A DNA stretch of 64,000 nucleotides, from positions 3,534,001-3,598,000 of the forward strand of contig NZ_PGER01000001.1 in the NCBI RefSeq assembly GCF_002797935.1. Direction: 5' to 3'. Below, piece after piece: positions 1 to 9,521 of this stretch. This DNA is from Flavobacterium sp. 1 (GTDB lineage: Bacteria; Bacteroidota; Bacteroidia; Flavobacteriales; Flavobacteriaceae). Below the pieces are notes generated by a model, which did not search any database, had not been told where the DNA came from, and saw only the letters and a program-made list of their open reading frames with translations. The translations under genes and the position numbers were made by a program. Position 1 is the first letter of the stretch. Every line of letters starts with the position of its first letter.

Positions 1-1085
1 TATAAAAGCGGTTTGAGAATACTTCCCGTACTTCTTGGCGCATCAATAATATCCACATCTTTTTGATGGTTGCCATCGGTAGGCGAATTCCCCACATAAC
101 TCAAAACTTTTCTATTGGACACATCTATCACCAAAATAGCCAAATTATGGACTTCGTTTTGCTTGTACTGACTGTAATAATACTTCGCAATTTGATTGAC
201 TCTGTTTTGTAAGCCAATTTCGATTGTCGTTTTCACCCGGTTTCCTTGTTGGTTCTTGGCAACTCGCTGTAATAAATGAGGTGCGATTTGCGGTAAATCA
301 TACGGTTTTTGTGGTAAAGGCTCATCGATCGAAAGTTCGTAAGTCTGCTTATCGATAATCCCCTCTTGATTGAGTTTCAACAAAAGCCGATTGCGTTTAT
401 TCAACAATTTGATTTGGTTTTTCCCTGGATAAATCAAGCTTGGAGCATTTGGCAAAACAGCCAAAGTAGCGCTCTCTGCCCAAGACAATTGATGGGATTG
501 TACGCCAAAATACCGCCATGAAGCCATTTCAAGACCCACCACATTTCCGCCAAAAGGAGCGTGTGAAGCATACAATTCCAAAATTTCGTTTTTGGAATAC
601 CCCAACTCTAATCGGGTGGCGAGAATGAGTTCGATTATTTTTTCAAAATAAGTCCGGCCTTTGCCGTTTCTGGACAACCGAATGACTTGCTGGGTCAACG
701 TACTTCCTCCACGAACGACTTTGCCCGCTTTCCTGTTTTGTTGAAATGCATTGACCATCGCCACAGGATTGAATCCGGGGTGTTTATAGAAATATTCATC
801 TTCAAAATAGACGATACATTTTTTGAATTTATCTGGAACGCTGTCTTGCGCTGGAAATCGCCATTGTCCATCAAGCGCAATTTTGGCTCCAAGTAATTCT
901 CCTTCCTTACTTTCAATCACCGTAGAATAAGGTTCTTGAAACAAAGTTCTTGGCAATGAAAAACAATAAACCACCAATAGCAAAAATACTATTGATGATT
1001 TAATTTTATTCTCTTTTATCCAATTGATTATGCGTTGCAGGAACGCTATTAGTTTATTTTTCAAAGTGAATTTTGTTTGTTTCAT
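1..1085 (-). CDS. pbpC: Penicillin-binding protein 1C, 3' end cut by window edge
   Basis: Bifunctional class A peptidoglycan synthase, acting in the periplasm from a single N-terminal anchor. I translated 361 codons from the ATG at 1085. A short cytoplasmic tail and one membrane segment (about residues 29-47) are followed by a GT51 glycosyltransferase domain with the catalytic Glu motif FEDEYFYKHPG (E95) and RGGSTLTQQ (about 125-133). The start of the transpeptidase domain follows, and the SxxK nucleophile motif SILK (S355-K358) falls at the window edge. The frame is open throughout. The PBP1C assignment rests on the GT51 motifs plus the upstream alpha-2-macroglobulin gene; the yfaS-pbpC pair is a known conserved neighbourhood. 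Here the two genes are separated by a RAYT element, so pbpC may no longer share its transcript. Confidence 0.9.
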   Translation of the reverse strand, partial: MKQTKFTLKNKLIAFLQRIINWIKENKIKSSIVFLLLVVYCFSLPRTLFQEPYSTVIESKEGELLGAKIALDGQWRFPAQDSVPDKFKKCIVYFEDEYFYKHPGFNPVAMVNAFQQNRKAGKVVRGGSTLTQQVIRLSRNGKGRTYFEKIIELILATRLELGYSKNEILELYASHAPFGGNVVGLEMASWRYFGVQSHQLSWAESATLAVLPNAPSLIYPGKNQIKLLNKRNRLLLKLNQEGIIDKQTYELSIDEPLPQKPYDLPQIAPHLLQRVAKNQQGNRVKTTIEIGLQNRVNQIAKYYYSQYKQNEVHNLAILVIDVSNRKVLSYVGNSPTDGNHQKDVDIIDAPRSTGSILKPLL

Positions 1086-1112
1086 CCTAACAGGTTTCCA
1101 AAACCTGTTAGG
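1086..1112 (+). repeat. REP palindrome A (outer, pbpC side)
   Basis: A 27-nt palindrome with 12-bp perfect arms CCTAACAGGTTT / AAACCTGTTAGG around the 3-nt loop CCA. It abuts the pbpC start codon. It is the exact reverse complement of palindrome B, 53 nt away, so A and B form an inverted REP pair. The short extension GTATT after the right arm is shared with the reverse complement of B. Confidence 0.9.
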
Positions 1113-1165
1113 TATTCTTCTACAATTCTAAAATAAAAATAGGATTAACATTGCCTAAATAAATA

Positions 1166-1192
1166 CCTAACAGGTTTTGGAAACCTGTTAGG
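1166..1192 (+). repeat. REP palindrome B (3' side of RAYT gene)
   Basis: Same 27-nt palindrome as A in inverse orientation (loop TGG), ending 21 nt from the stop codon of the transposase gene. With A it forms a BIME-like inverted pair. The 53-nt A-B spacer resembles the 51-nt C-D spacer (shared AT-rich words such as CTAAAA and CCTAA). Confidence 0.9.
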
Positions 1193-1213
1193 ATAAGCAA
1201 ATACCAATATAAT

Positions 1214-1804
1214 TTAGTCATCCATTTTATCAATCGCATCAATTAACCCTTCATAAACCAATCTTCTTTCATCGTGATAAAACTTAAAATTATCAATACC
1301 TCCAAATAATTCTAGAATAAAACCTCTATCAATACTCGTTTCTTTATTCGAAATAAAAGAACGATACGACGAATGCAAATACGTTTCAAATGATTTCGTG
1401 AATTTATGTTTTACAGAATTTAAATGAACATATATTATTAATTGCTTCAAATACTCTTCATTTTCAATTCTATTTCGTTGCAGATGTTCTTGAAATAAAC
1501 TCCCTGTTCTATTATAAGCCGTGTTTATGCTTTTGGCATACGAATTAAAAAAATTAGAAAAAGGCAAATGAATTTTCTCTTTAAATTTTTCTGGCAACTC
1601 TTCTTTGTCTTTAATTCTTAAAACAATATGAAAATGATTCTTGAGCAAACAGTACCCATAAACATCTACAACTGACAAAAGATATTTCTTCATTTTCTCT
1701 AGAAAATAATTATAATTCTTCTCTTCAATGAAAATATTTTCTTTGTTATTGCCTCTATTGTATATGTGATAATATTGACCTGATTCGAAAATATCTTTTT
1801 CCAT
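1214..1804 (-). CDS. REP-associated tyrosine transposase (RAYT), Y1_Tnp/IS200-like domain
   Basis: A 196-aa single-domain HUH/Y1 transposase. The N-terminal YYHIYNRGNNKENIF is the family signature, and the metal-binding HUH motif is H57-F-H59 in KNHFHIVLR. A Tyr/Asn-rich helix (FNSYAKSINTAYNRTGSLFQ) occupies the position of the nucleophile helix. Family members cut and join single-stranded REP hairpins. In support of a RAYT rather than a mobile IS200, the gene has no partner tnpB and sits between two pairs of inverted REP palindromes (A/B at 1086-1192, C/D at 1840-1944). It lies between the alpha-2-macroglobulin gene and pbpC, in the same orientation. RAYT proteins are usually domesticated, one copy per genome; whether this one still moves REPs is unknown. 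Confidence 0.88.
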   Translation of the reverse strand: MEKDIFESGQYYHIYNRGNNKENIFIEEKNYNYFLEKMKKYLLSVVDVYGYCLLKNHFHIVLRIKDKEELPEKFKEKIHLPFSNFFNSYAKSINTAYNRTGSLFQEHLQRNRIENEEYLKQLIIYVHLNSVKHKFTKSFETYLHSSYRSFISNKETSIDRGFILELFGGIDNFKFYHDERRLVYEGLIDAIDKMDD

Positions 1805-1839
1805 ATTTTATTTTTTTTATTCTAACAGGTTTCTACTTT

Positions 1840-1866
1840 CCTAACAGGTTTCCAAAACCAGTTAGG
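1840..1866 (+). repeat. REP palindrome C (5' side of RAYT gene), one arm mutated
   Basis: Same orientation as A (loop CCA), with one mismatch in the right arm (AAACCAGTTAGG instead of AAACCTGTTAGG). An extra half-arm CTAACAGGTTT lies just before it at 1822-1832. It is 35 nt upstream of the transposase start codon. Confidence 0.88.
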
Positions 1867-1917
1867 TATGATTTTCATCTCTAAAAGAAAAATTAGTCAA
1901 TTCGTCCTAATTAAATA

Positions 1918-1944
1918 CCTAACAGGTTTTGGAAACCTGTTAGG
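1918..1944 (+). repeat. REP palindrome D (adjacent to alpha-2-macroglobulin stop codon)
   Basis: Identical to B, with perfect 12-bp arms and loop TGG. It ends 7 nt before the 3' end of the alpha-2-macroglobulin gene. The C-D pair (51-nt spacer) mirrors the A-B pair, so the transposase gene is bracketed by two copies of one composite unit. Confidence 0.9.
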
Positions 1945-1951
1945 ATACGTG

Positions 1952-4900
1952 CTACTTCACCACCTGAACCCAAAACCCTTTGGTTCTCGCCAAAAACGTA
2001 TTATCATACATCGCTTCGCATTGCAGTCCCGGCAAATAATAGGTTCCCAAATAAGAAGCATTCAGTAATATTCTAAAAGTTTTTGTTTCTCCTGATTTCA
2101 ATCCAAAATAGAAATTGGTTCTGTCATCACGAATGTCAATATAATCGGCAGTATTATTGGTAGCATCGCCATAATCCGTGAATCGGGTATTTACAATTTC
2201 GAAACCAGAAGGCAGAATTTGAGATAAGGCTACATTTTCTACTCGCTCATTTTTCTGATTTCTAACCGTTACCTCAGCAATAAACTCTGTTCCCTGATTA
2301 ATTGTAGACACATTGATAACGCCTCCTTTTCTATCTTTGAAAACAATAGAAGCTGAAACATTACTTTGAATTGCTTTCTCTTGACCAATAGGAAGAATTC
2401 CTGTATTCAGTACACGGACAAACAATCTGTTTTTTCTATTATTTTTTAGAGCCAAACTATTTGAACCCATTTTGACAATCAAACTTCTGTCGGCAATTGT
2501 TTTCATCGTTTTAACAGTTTGCTTTTTTCCGTCTTTACTAAATTGAACATCGATTCCTTTGACACCGTTGCTTATCGAAAATTTAGTCATTGCATACAAA
2601 CAATAAGCTGTAGTTTGGGTGCTCATCCATTGGTCGCTTGACATATCTTTAGCTAGTTTTATTGCCATTGCAAATGCTTTTTGCTTTTGCCCAAGCAATA
2701 GCATAGTTTCCAAAGCCATTGCGCGATTTCTATCGGCAGAACCATAATAGTAATAATTGTAATTCGAATTATCATCAATTGTAGTTTTTAGCAACAAGTT
2801 CAAACCTGCTGATTTTTGTCCTGCCAATACATAAGCCGAAGCCAAACGCAATTTACTTTCGTTCGAAATTCCTTTGGTTTCACGCAATCTGTTCATTGAA
2901 GACAAATCAGGCGCTCCTGCCAATGCCAAAGTATATAAGCGATAAGCTTGTGCCAAATCATTCCCATATCTGGATTCAAATCTCCATTGTTTGGCTTCTT
3001 TTTGTTGGTAGGAGATCCATTTTGATTTGAAATTAATAGGTAAAAAGTATCCTTTTTTCTCTGCTTCTATCATAAAATGGCCGGCATACGAAGAACCCCA
3101 ATCATCGGATTCTGTTCCACCTTGCCAATACGATAATCCTCCATTTGATAATTGAAAACCTCCTAATCGATTGATTCCTGCCGTGATGTTTTTTTGAGTT
3201 AATTGCTGACGAGTAGCGTCCAAATCCATAATATCGCTCAAATACAACTGCGGAAAAACAGACGAAGTCGTTTGCTCTACACAGCCGTGAGGATATTGAA
3301 TAAGATACTGCAATCTTCCATTTAAATTAATAGTTGGCATCGAAGAAATCTCCAATTTTGCCTTATTACTTCCTGAAACACCAAATGTTTTCCAAGAAAT
3401 AGTTTTAGCACTGTTGGGTTCCAAAATCACATCGGTAAACGTATTGGTAACTGGATTTGGATTGGTCATATCTATCTCTACATCATAAACCGATTTCTCT
3501 TTACCCGAAGTTGCTACAATCTGCACTTTTCCAATTCCGGTAACAGAACCAACGGATAAATTGAAATAAGCCATTTTCTCGTCAGGCTGTGCAAATGATA
3601 CTTTTTGGGAAGCACTTCCGATAACTTTTAATCCATTATTGGTTTTAATTTGGACTGTAACGTTTTTGATATTTTTTTCCATTGCAAAAACAGTGACAGG
3701 AATCGTCACTTTCTCCGATGGCGAAATTTTTCTCGGCAATGAAGCCAAGACCATCAAAGGACTGCGGACAGGAGTTGCTTTTTCGACACTACCATAAGCA
3801 CTTGTAGTGGCATCGCCAGCCACAATCATCGTTTTTACAGAGCCAATGTATTTTGGCAATTTTACCTGATGAGTTTTCGTCTCACCTTTTTCCAATTTAA
3901 AAGGTCCCATATAAATTACAACTGGTTTGAATCGGTTCGCTTTTTTGGCTTTTCCACCACCTAAGTCCTGGTCACCACCAATACTGAAAATCTGATTCAC
4001 TTTTCCGCCATACGCTCCAATCACATCATCGTAAATATCCCAAGTTTTTACGCCCAAAGCTTCACGGACATAAAAACTGTCCCAAGCATTTGGCACTTTA
4101 AAACGAGTTAAATCCAATAATCCTTCATCTACGATTGCAATAGTATAAGTCATTGCTTTTCCGGATTGTTCGCTCACTTTTACAGCGAATGATTGCTCCG
4201 GACGCAACACATCTGACATCACTAGTTTGGGTGCAAGGATCGTGTTTTTGTCAACAACCTCAATCGGCACAATTCCATACATTCGGATTGGCAAATCGTT
4301 CTTGGTTGACGCGTGCGGTTGTAAAAGTGTAATATTGAAATACACGTTCGGCGCCATAGAAGCCGTAATCGGAATGGTTACTTTAGTTTCTCCTTTTTGT
4401 GTCTTTGCCCAAAGCGTTTGTACTACTTTTGAGCCATTTTCGATAGAAATAAAAGCCCGTCCTCCTTCACTAGACGGAAACGAAATCTGGGCATTTTCAC
4501 CCACGGCATACTTTTCTTTATCGGTCGAAAAAACCAACATGTTTGCTGTTGAAGCATCTGTGTTTTTAGTTTTTCCAGACCACATTGGCCAATCGATATT
4601 TACCGTCAATGCTGTTGCATGTCCGCCAACGGCATCAGAAACCCGAATCATATAACGCCCCCATTCTTCATCTGTCAACGCAAACCGCACATTCCCTTTT
4701 CCATTCGCATCGGTATTTATTCTAAAGGTTTTATACGAAGTTGTGGCATTATCCGAATTATAATTAGACAAATTATCACTTGAAGCATCCCACCACCAGT
4801 GCCATTCTACTTTATAAACTTTTACTTCCAGATTTCTAACTGACTTTGGTCTGCCGTTTTCATCAACCGTAACAATATCAAATTGGTTCACTTTACGGGT

Positions 4901-7621
4901 TTCCAGCATTCCATACTTGTTAGGTTCTGGCGATTTGACCCCAACATAAGTGTTATACGGAGAATAGGTAGTTGCCATAACATCGGTACTGAAATCACCT
5001 CCTTCTTCATACACTTTAGTAATAAATGACGCTTTCAGCATCCCTGGTGCTTCTCCTTGTATTTTTGGATCTATTGTTGTGTTCGCCTTTCCATTAGCAT
5101 CTAATTTTCCTGAGAAAACAGTAACTTCTTCGGTGCTGAATTTTCGAACCAAATCATCAAAAACATACTTTTCATACTTCTTGAAAGTCGTTGTTTGTTG
5201 CGAAAATTTTGCCTGCATTTCTACATTCAAATTTTTAGCCACAGCTCCGTGAAGCCAGGTTACTTCCAGATTACTCGTATTTGGATAGGATGAAGAAAGC
5301 ACCGCTCTTTTGAAACTATTTTTAATTTTTAAACGATTCGGCTTGATGGTTTCGATTTTGATGCTTTTATAAAACTTAGCACCACCAACACTGACCATCG
5401 CTTCCCAATTTCCGGTTGGAGCATCCGCATCTGTAGGGACAATAAAAGAATAATGATTCCAGTCATTTGATTTTTGAACGGTTTGATAGGTAATTTTCCC
5501 ATTAGGATCGGCTAATCTAAATTTTATCGGATGCCCCAATGGAATTTTATTCGAGGCATCATTCAAAATAAAGGACAAATACAAATTATCGCCAGGTCTC
5601 CAAACGCCACGTTCTCCATAAATAAATCCTTTAAGTCCTTTTTGCAAAGTTTCACCAGCCACATTAAAATTACTGACCGATAACGAATTTCCGTCATCAA
5701 GTCGTACATAAGTTGATTGCGTCCCGTAAGTCACAATGGCAAAATAGGCAAAAGTATCCAGCTGAAAACTAGCAATCCCTTCACTGCTTGTGGCTCCGGT
5801 AGCCAATTTTTGCTGTTGAAAACTATACAGATCTACTCTGGCATTCGAAATTGGTTCGGTTGTAATGATATTGTTTACGGTAAATAAATACGATTTGTTT
5901 TCACCTCTTTTGGCAATTACCCCAACATCCGACGCTAAGATATTTGTCCCAATCTTGGCATTGTAATAATATGAACTGGAGCAAGGATCCTCACTTTCCC
6001 TCCAATCATAATCACCTTCATAGTAATCATCGTAATTGTTTTCACTATAATTCACGTCCTTTTCATCTACTTCTTCTGCTTCCTCATTTTCACTGTCATC
6101 GGCTGTTGAAGATTCACATTTGTATAGAGAATAGGCTTTTTTATACGAAAACTCCACTCTGTAAATGGCACCGGGTTCCGGCGTTATAATTTTGGACAAA
6201 TCCAAAGCAAAAGTGTTCCATTTACTTGGATTGACTAAGTTCCCTTCATTAAGATTAAGCGTTGATTTGGCAATGGGCTGTCCCACTCTTTTCAAATTTC
6301 GGGTGCCATTCAGCTCATTGTCCTGCAAAAATTGAAGAATGTTGTTTTTGTAAATTTTGAATACTTTTACATCAACGGCACTTAAGTTTACAGCTTCAAA
6401 ATTGAGTTTTAGATTGCTTGAACTTGGCAAAATCGTTCCGTTTTTAATAAAACGAACATTAGGTTTTATTTCATCAAATGAGATTTTCTCGGAGTAATTC
6501 TGATTTAACTTTTTACCGTATTCACTTTCAATTCCTTGAAAAACTTCCAATAATAAATCCCCCGTGAGTTTTTGAGAAAAAACACCTGCTTCAGGCTCGA
6601 CTACTTCAACAACTTCTTCTGGTTCTTCAACCGAAGCAGTATCAACAGCAACAGCCGTTGAGTCAGAAACAACAGCAATTGCAACTGGTTCTGGAGCTAC
6701 TTCAACTGGTTTCTCAACAGCTTTGTCATTATTAAAATAAACTTTCAAGACATTTCCCTGTGTAGAAAACTTTAAATTACTCGTGTTTTGAATCGCTACC
6801 AAACCTTTAAAATCCTGCCCTTTTTCTAATGGTTCGGAAAAATTAATGCTTAACGACTGATTATTCCCTTCCTGCATTTCGATTTTAATGACTTTGAATT
6901 CATTCAAGGCAGTGATCGGAAAATCGACAGACCCTTTTTGGTCCATATCATAATCATTCCCATCATATGCAATCTCAAGATTACTCTTAGAATCCAATCG
7001 CTGAATACTGTCAATTCTAAATTTAAACTCTTTTCCAACTGCATTCGATTTCTCGAAAATAATTTTCAAATCATTTCCGTCATGTTCTGCTTCCACCAAT
7101 TTCTTAGCGGTTTCAAAATCGATATTGTCTGCTGTTTTCAGCACACAATTCAGATATTGATATTCTTTGCTATAAGATTGAACATCAAGAGTGTTAACAA
7201 TAAAATCCTGCTTGATGGTTTTTACCGTGAAATTGAATTTGGAAAGTTCCTTGTTTTTCTCGGCTACTTTTGGATTTAGTTTATCCAAATGCAAAGTCAC
7301 CTGATATTCGGTATTCGATTCGAGCTTTTTTTCGGGAATAAAAGCGATGGTATTGTTCGAAAGCGCAACCACTTTTCCGTTGACACTCGGAGAAATATCG
7401 AACAAATCATCATCCAAAACCTGATTGACTTTCCAATTGTTGTTATCGAAAGCCAAAACCACACGAATGTCAGATTGCGCCGAGACTATTCCCCCCGTAA
7501 AACTGACTATATACTCTTTAAATAATGAAAAATCGGAATTAAAATCGGAGGCTGATTTTCTGCTACAGGCCTGAAACAAAATACACACAACAAACACGTA
7601 AATTAATCCTTTTGTTTTCAC
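1952..7621 (-). CDS. Alpha-2-macroglobulin family lipoprotein (YfaS-like, thioester-containing)
   Basis: A very large (1889 aa) periplasmic or outer-membrane-tethered lipoprotein. The N-terminus MKTKGLIYVFVVCILFQAC gives a lipobox Cys at C19. The protein has many Ig-like macroglobulin domains, with a Pro/Val/Glu-rich low-complexity insert around residues 315-350 and an Asp/Glu/Tyr-rich acidic insert around 515-550. The thioester motif PHGCVEQTTSS with C1447 starts the alpha-helical thioester domain. In this family the thioester traps proteases that enter the envelope, and a partner PBP1C is thought to repair the wall. That partner is present downstream, beyond the RAYT element. Both acidic and repetitive inserts are unusual additions. 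The family call is secure; the protease-trap role is from family knowledge. Confidence 0.93.
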   Translation of the reverse strand: MKTKGLIYVFVVCILFQACSRKSASDFNSDFSLFKEYIVSFTGGIVSAQSDIRVVLAFDNNNWKVNQVLDDDLFDISPSVNGKVVALSNNTIAFIPEKKLESNTEYQVTLHLDKLNPKVAEKNKELSKFNFTVKTIKQDFIVNTLDVQSYSKEYQYLNCVLKTADNIDFETAKKLVEAEHDGNDLKIIFEKSNAVGKEFKFRIDSIQRLDSKSNLEIAYDGNDYDMDQKGSVDFPITALNEFKVIKIEMQEGNNQSLSINFSEPLEKGQDFKGLVAIQNTSNLKFSTQGNVLKVYFNNDKAVEKPVEVAPEPVAIAVVSDSTAVAVDTASVEEPEEVVEVVEPEAGVFSQKLTGDLLLEVFQGIESEYGKKLNQNYSEKISFDEIKPNVRFIKNGTILPSSSNLKLNFEAVNLSAVDVKVFKIYKNNILQFLQDNELNGTRNLKRVGQPIAKSTLNLNEGNLVNPSKWNTFALDLSKIITPEPGAIYRVEFSYKKAYSLYKCESSTADDSENEEAEEVDEKDVNYSENNYDDYYEGDYDWRESEDPCSSSYYYNAKIGTNILASDVGVIAKRGENKSYLFTVNNIITTEPISNARVDLYSFQQQKLATGATSSEGIASFQLDTFAYFAIVTYGTQSTYVRLDDGNSLSVSNFNVAGETLQKGLKGFIYGERGVWRPGDNLYLSFILNDASNKIPLGHPIKFRLADPNGKITYQTVQKSNDWNHYSFIVPTDADAPTGNWEAMVSVGGAKFYKSIKIETIKPNRLKIKNSFKRAVLSSSYPNTSNLEVTWLHGAVAKNLNVEMQAKFSQQTTTFKKYEKYVFDDLVRKFSTEEVTVFSGKLDANGKANTTIDPKIQGEAPGMLKASFITKVYEEGGDFSTDVMATTYSPYNTYVGVKSPEPNKYGMLETRKVNQFDIVTVDENGRPKSVRNLEVKVYKVEWHWWWDASSDNLSNYNSDNATTSYKTFRINTDANGKGNVRFALTDEEWGRYMIRVSDAVGGHATALTVNIDWPMWSGKTKNTDASTANMLVFSTDKEKYAVGENAQISFPSSEGGRAFISIENGSKVVQTLWAKTQKGETKVTIPITASMAPNVYFNITLLQPHASTKNDLPIRMYGIVPIEVVDKNTILAPKLVMSDVLRPEQSFAVKVSEQSGKAMTYTIAIVDEGLLDLTRFKVPNAWDSFYVREALGVKTWDIYDDVIGAYGGKVNQIFSIGGDQDLGGGKAKKANRFKPVVIYMGPFKLEKGETKTHQVKLPKYIGSVKTMIVAGDATTSAYGSVEKATPVRSPLMVLASLPRKISPSEKVTIPVTVFAMEKNIKNVTVQIKTNNGLKVIGSASQKVSFAQPDEKMAYFNLSVGSVTGIGKVQIVATSGKEKSVYDVEIDMTNPNPVTNTFTDVILEPNSAKTISWKTFGVSGSNKAKLEISSMPTINLNGRLQYLIQYPHGCVEQTTSSVFPQLYLSDIMDLDATRQQLTQKNITAGINRLGGFQLSNGGLSYWQGGTESDDWGSSYAGHFMIEAEKKGYFLPINFKSKWISYQQKEAKQWRFESRYGNDLAQAYRLYTLALAGAPDLSSMNRLRETKGISNESKLRLASAYVLAGQKSAGLNLLLKTTIDDNSNYNYYYYGSADRNRAMALETMLLLGQKQKAFAMAIKLAKDMSSDQWMSTQTTAYCLYAMTKFSISNGVKGIDVQFSKDGKKQTVKTMKTIADRSLIVKMGSNSLALKNNRKNRLFVRVLNTGILPIGQEKAIQSNVSASIVFKDRKGGVINVSTINQGTEFIAEVTVRNQKNERVENVALSQILPSGFEIVNTRFTDYGDATNNTADYIDIRDDRTNFYFGLKSGETKTFRILLNASYLGTYYLPGLQCEAMYDNTFLARTKGFWVQVVK

Positions 7622-7788
7622 TTTTATCTAGAGTTAATGGGTTACAAGTTATAATTTTAGCAACATTTCACAGTTAAGTCCATAACTGCAAAAGCGCACA
7701 TTATATTGTAGTAAAAGTATAGTATTTAATTAATTATTTTAAGAAGAAAATTCTTTGAGGGCAAATTATTTTTTAAAGGTGTTTTTTA

Positions 7789-7880
7789 GGAGCTTTTTCC
7801 AGCTATCCGTTTCAATCTTTTTATTTTTAAAGGAAAAATAAAAAGGATTTTCACTGCTATCTGGGCTAGGGCATTCGGGT
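7789..7880 (+). repeat. Dispersed hairpin repeat, copy 1 (downstream of tadA)
   Basis: A stretch with an A/T-rich stem (CTTTTTATTTTT / AAAAATAAAAAG) flanked by GC-richer ends (GGAGC... and ...GGGCTAGGGC). Its reverse complement matches 20899-21027 closely over both ends and the stem. It lies between the tadA stop codon and the start of the alpha-2-macroglobulin gene, and may act as a tadA terminator. Confidence 0.75.
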
Positions 7881-7887
7881 CAATAAG

Positions 7888-8331
7888 TTATTTTCTTCTC
7901 TCCACAAAAAACCGTTTCATCAGTTCCGAAGCTTCATTAGCCATAACTCCGCGAACAACAACTGTTTTAGGATGCAGTTGCGTACCCATTTTCATATAAC
8001 CGCGATGTTCATCGGTGGCGCCATACACAATTTTAGTAATCTGACTCCAGTACAAAGCACCGGCACACATCTGGCAAGGTTCCACTGTTACATAAAGCGT
8101 GCATTCTTTAAGGTATTTTCCTCCAAGGAAATTGGCAGCAGCGGTAATGGCCTGCATTTCGGCATGGGCAGTAACGTCATTCAGCAATTCAGTTAAATTG
8201 TGGCTTCGGGCAATGACGGTATTATTGACCACAATAACGGCTCCCACAGGAATTTCACCTTTATCAAAAGCCATTTCGGCTTCCTGCAAAGCTTTCTTCA
8301 TGAAGTACTCGTCGGTGAAAATGTTTTCCAT
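7888..8331 (-). CDS. tadA: tRNA-specific adenosine deaminase TadA
   Basis: 147-aa zinc deaminase of the CDA fold. Active-site motifs are H56-A-E58 (HAE, zinc ligand and proton shuttle) and P85-C-Q-M-C89 (PCxxC zinc ligands). GEIPVGAVIV near residue 25 is characteristic of TadA, which converts the wobble adenosine of tRNA-Arg(ACG) to inosine. Length is normal. A guanine deaminase of the same fold is the main alternative, but the GEIPVGAV and MCAGAL context favours TadA. It is separated from the neighbouring fic gene by about 70 nt and probably transcribed alone. Confidence 0.88.
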   Translation of the reverse strand: MENIFTDEYFMKKALQEAEMAFDKGEIPVGAVIVVNNTVIARSHNLTELLNDVTAHAEMQAITAAANFLGGKYLKECTLYVTVEPCQMCAGALYWSQITKIVYGATDEHRGYMKMGTQLHPKTVVVRGVMANEASELMKRFFVERRK

Positions 8332-8400
8332 TTGGCAAAAGTACGATTTTGAAATAATTTTTGTCAGCTTAAAAACTTGGCTTTTCGCAATTATCTGCTG

Positions 8401-9504
8401 TTACAGTAAATTCAAATCGTAACTTCTGCTTCTACCCTCTCCTCTTGGAGTCAAAATGCTTTTTTCGGCCAAATCCTGCAAATCTCTTGTAGCAGTTGCC
8501 CTAGAAGTTTTTGTGAGGGAGACATACTTTAAAGCCGTCATTCCTCCTTCAAAACCAGAAATGCCATTTTCAAATATTTTAAAAACAGCCTTCCTTTGTC
8601 TTTCATTCATCATATTTTTAAACTTGTCGATGAATTTAGTTTTGTTTAGTGTGAAAAGCACTGTTTGTTTGGCATTTTTTTGAGATTCTAAAGTCAATTT
8701 AGAAAAATAGAATATCCAATCAGTAATTTCAAGTGTTCTTTGAGCTTGTTTTAAGGATTGGTAGTACCGTTTTTTATCCTGTTCAATAGTACTTGAAATA
8801 CTCATTAAGACAGGACGGTTTAAGGAATCCGAAAGACATTTTTCGGCAATTGCCCTGCCAATTCTGCCATTTCCATCTTCAAAAGGATGAATGCTCTCAA
8901 AATACAAATGTGAAATGGAAGTCTTTATTAATGCGTTTTTAATGTCTGTTTCTTTTATTTCAAAATCATTATACCATTTAATAAATTCTTTCATCTCATG
9001 AGGAACTTGGACTGATGGCGGAGCTTCAAAATGAATAATTTCTTTACCAAAAGAACCAGAAACAATTTGCATAGACTCTTTTCCTACCCTATACTCGCCT
9101 GGACTAACATATCTGGAATATTCCATAAGAATCGCATGCCATTGCTTTATTATAAACTCAGAAAGTTTTTCAGAATAGGAATTTCGAACCGTCACCATTA
9201 ACTTTCCAATTCCTTGCGCATTTTTATCTCTAATATGCCCAGAAGAATCTTCAATGCCTAAGTTTTTCTTAATAGAAGACATTACATCTTGTCGGCTAAA
9301 AAATTCTCCCTCTATTTCTGAAGTCTTGATGGCTTCCGAAATCATAAACTGCAAAATTGTTTCCTGTTGAATCTCAGTTGACAAAGAATCGACAAGACCT
9401 TTCATCTCTCCTGTTTCTAATGCAAAATCAATACATAATGAGTCCAATATTGAATCATCAAATATGAATTTTGGCCAGTTTGGTAGTTGCCAGTTGTATT
9501 TCAT
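8401..9504 (-). CDS. Fic family protein with N-terminal DUF4172-like and C-terminal winged-helix regions
   Basis: 367-aa Fic protein. Fic enzymes usually transfer AMP to target proteins. The N-terminus (YNWQLPNWPKFIFDD) resembles DUF4172. An inhibitory helix motif (S/T)xxxE(G/N) is present as T61-SEI-E65-G66, upstream of the Fic core, which marks a self-inhibited class II Fic. The catalytic motif is HPFEDGNGRIGR with H206, complete. The C-terminal 70 residues (MTALKYVSLTKTSRATATRDLQDL) look like a winged helix-turn-helix. Three copies of a GAGGCGATTA box overlap and precede the start, so autoregulation by the C-terminal domain is a reasonable inference. The target is unknown. Confidence 0.88.
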   Translation of the reverse strand: MKYNWQLPNWPKFIFDDSILDSLCIDFALETGEMKGLVDSLSTEIQQETILQFMISEAIKTSEIEGEFFSRQDVMSSIKKNLGIEDSSGHIRDKNAQGIGKLMVTVRNSYSEKLSEFIIKQWHAILMEYSRYVSPGEYRVGKESMQIVSGSFGKEIIHFEAPPSVQVPHEMKEFIKWYNDFEIKETDIKNALIKTSISHLYFESIHPFEDGNGRIGRAIAEKCLSDSLNRPVLMSISSTIEQDKKRYYQSLKQAQRTLEITDWIFYFSKLTLESQKNAKQTVLFTLNKTKFIDKFKNMMNERQRKAVFKIFENGISGFEGGMTALKYVSLTKTSRATATRDLQDLAEKSILTPRGEGRSRSYDLNLL

Positions 9505-9521
9505 GAGGCATTTAGCATTAT

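Noticed and set aside
1868..2068. Short plus-strand frame between RAYT and the alpha-2-macroglobulin end
   Set aside because: It runs through REP palindrome D and the antisense of the conserved C-terminus of the macroglobulin; composition follows the opposite frame.
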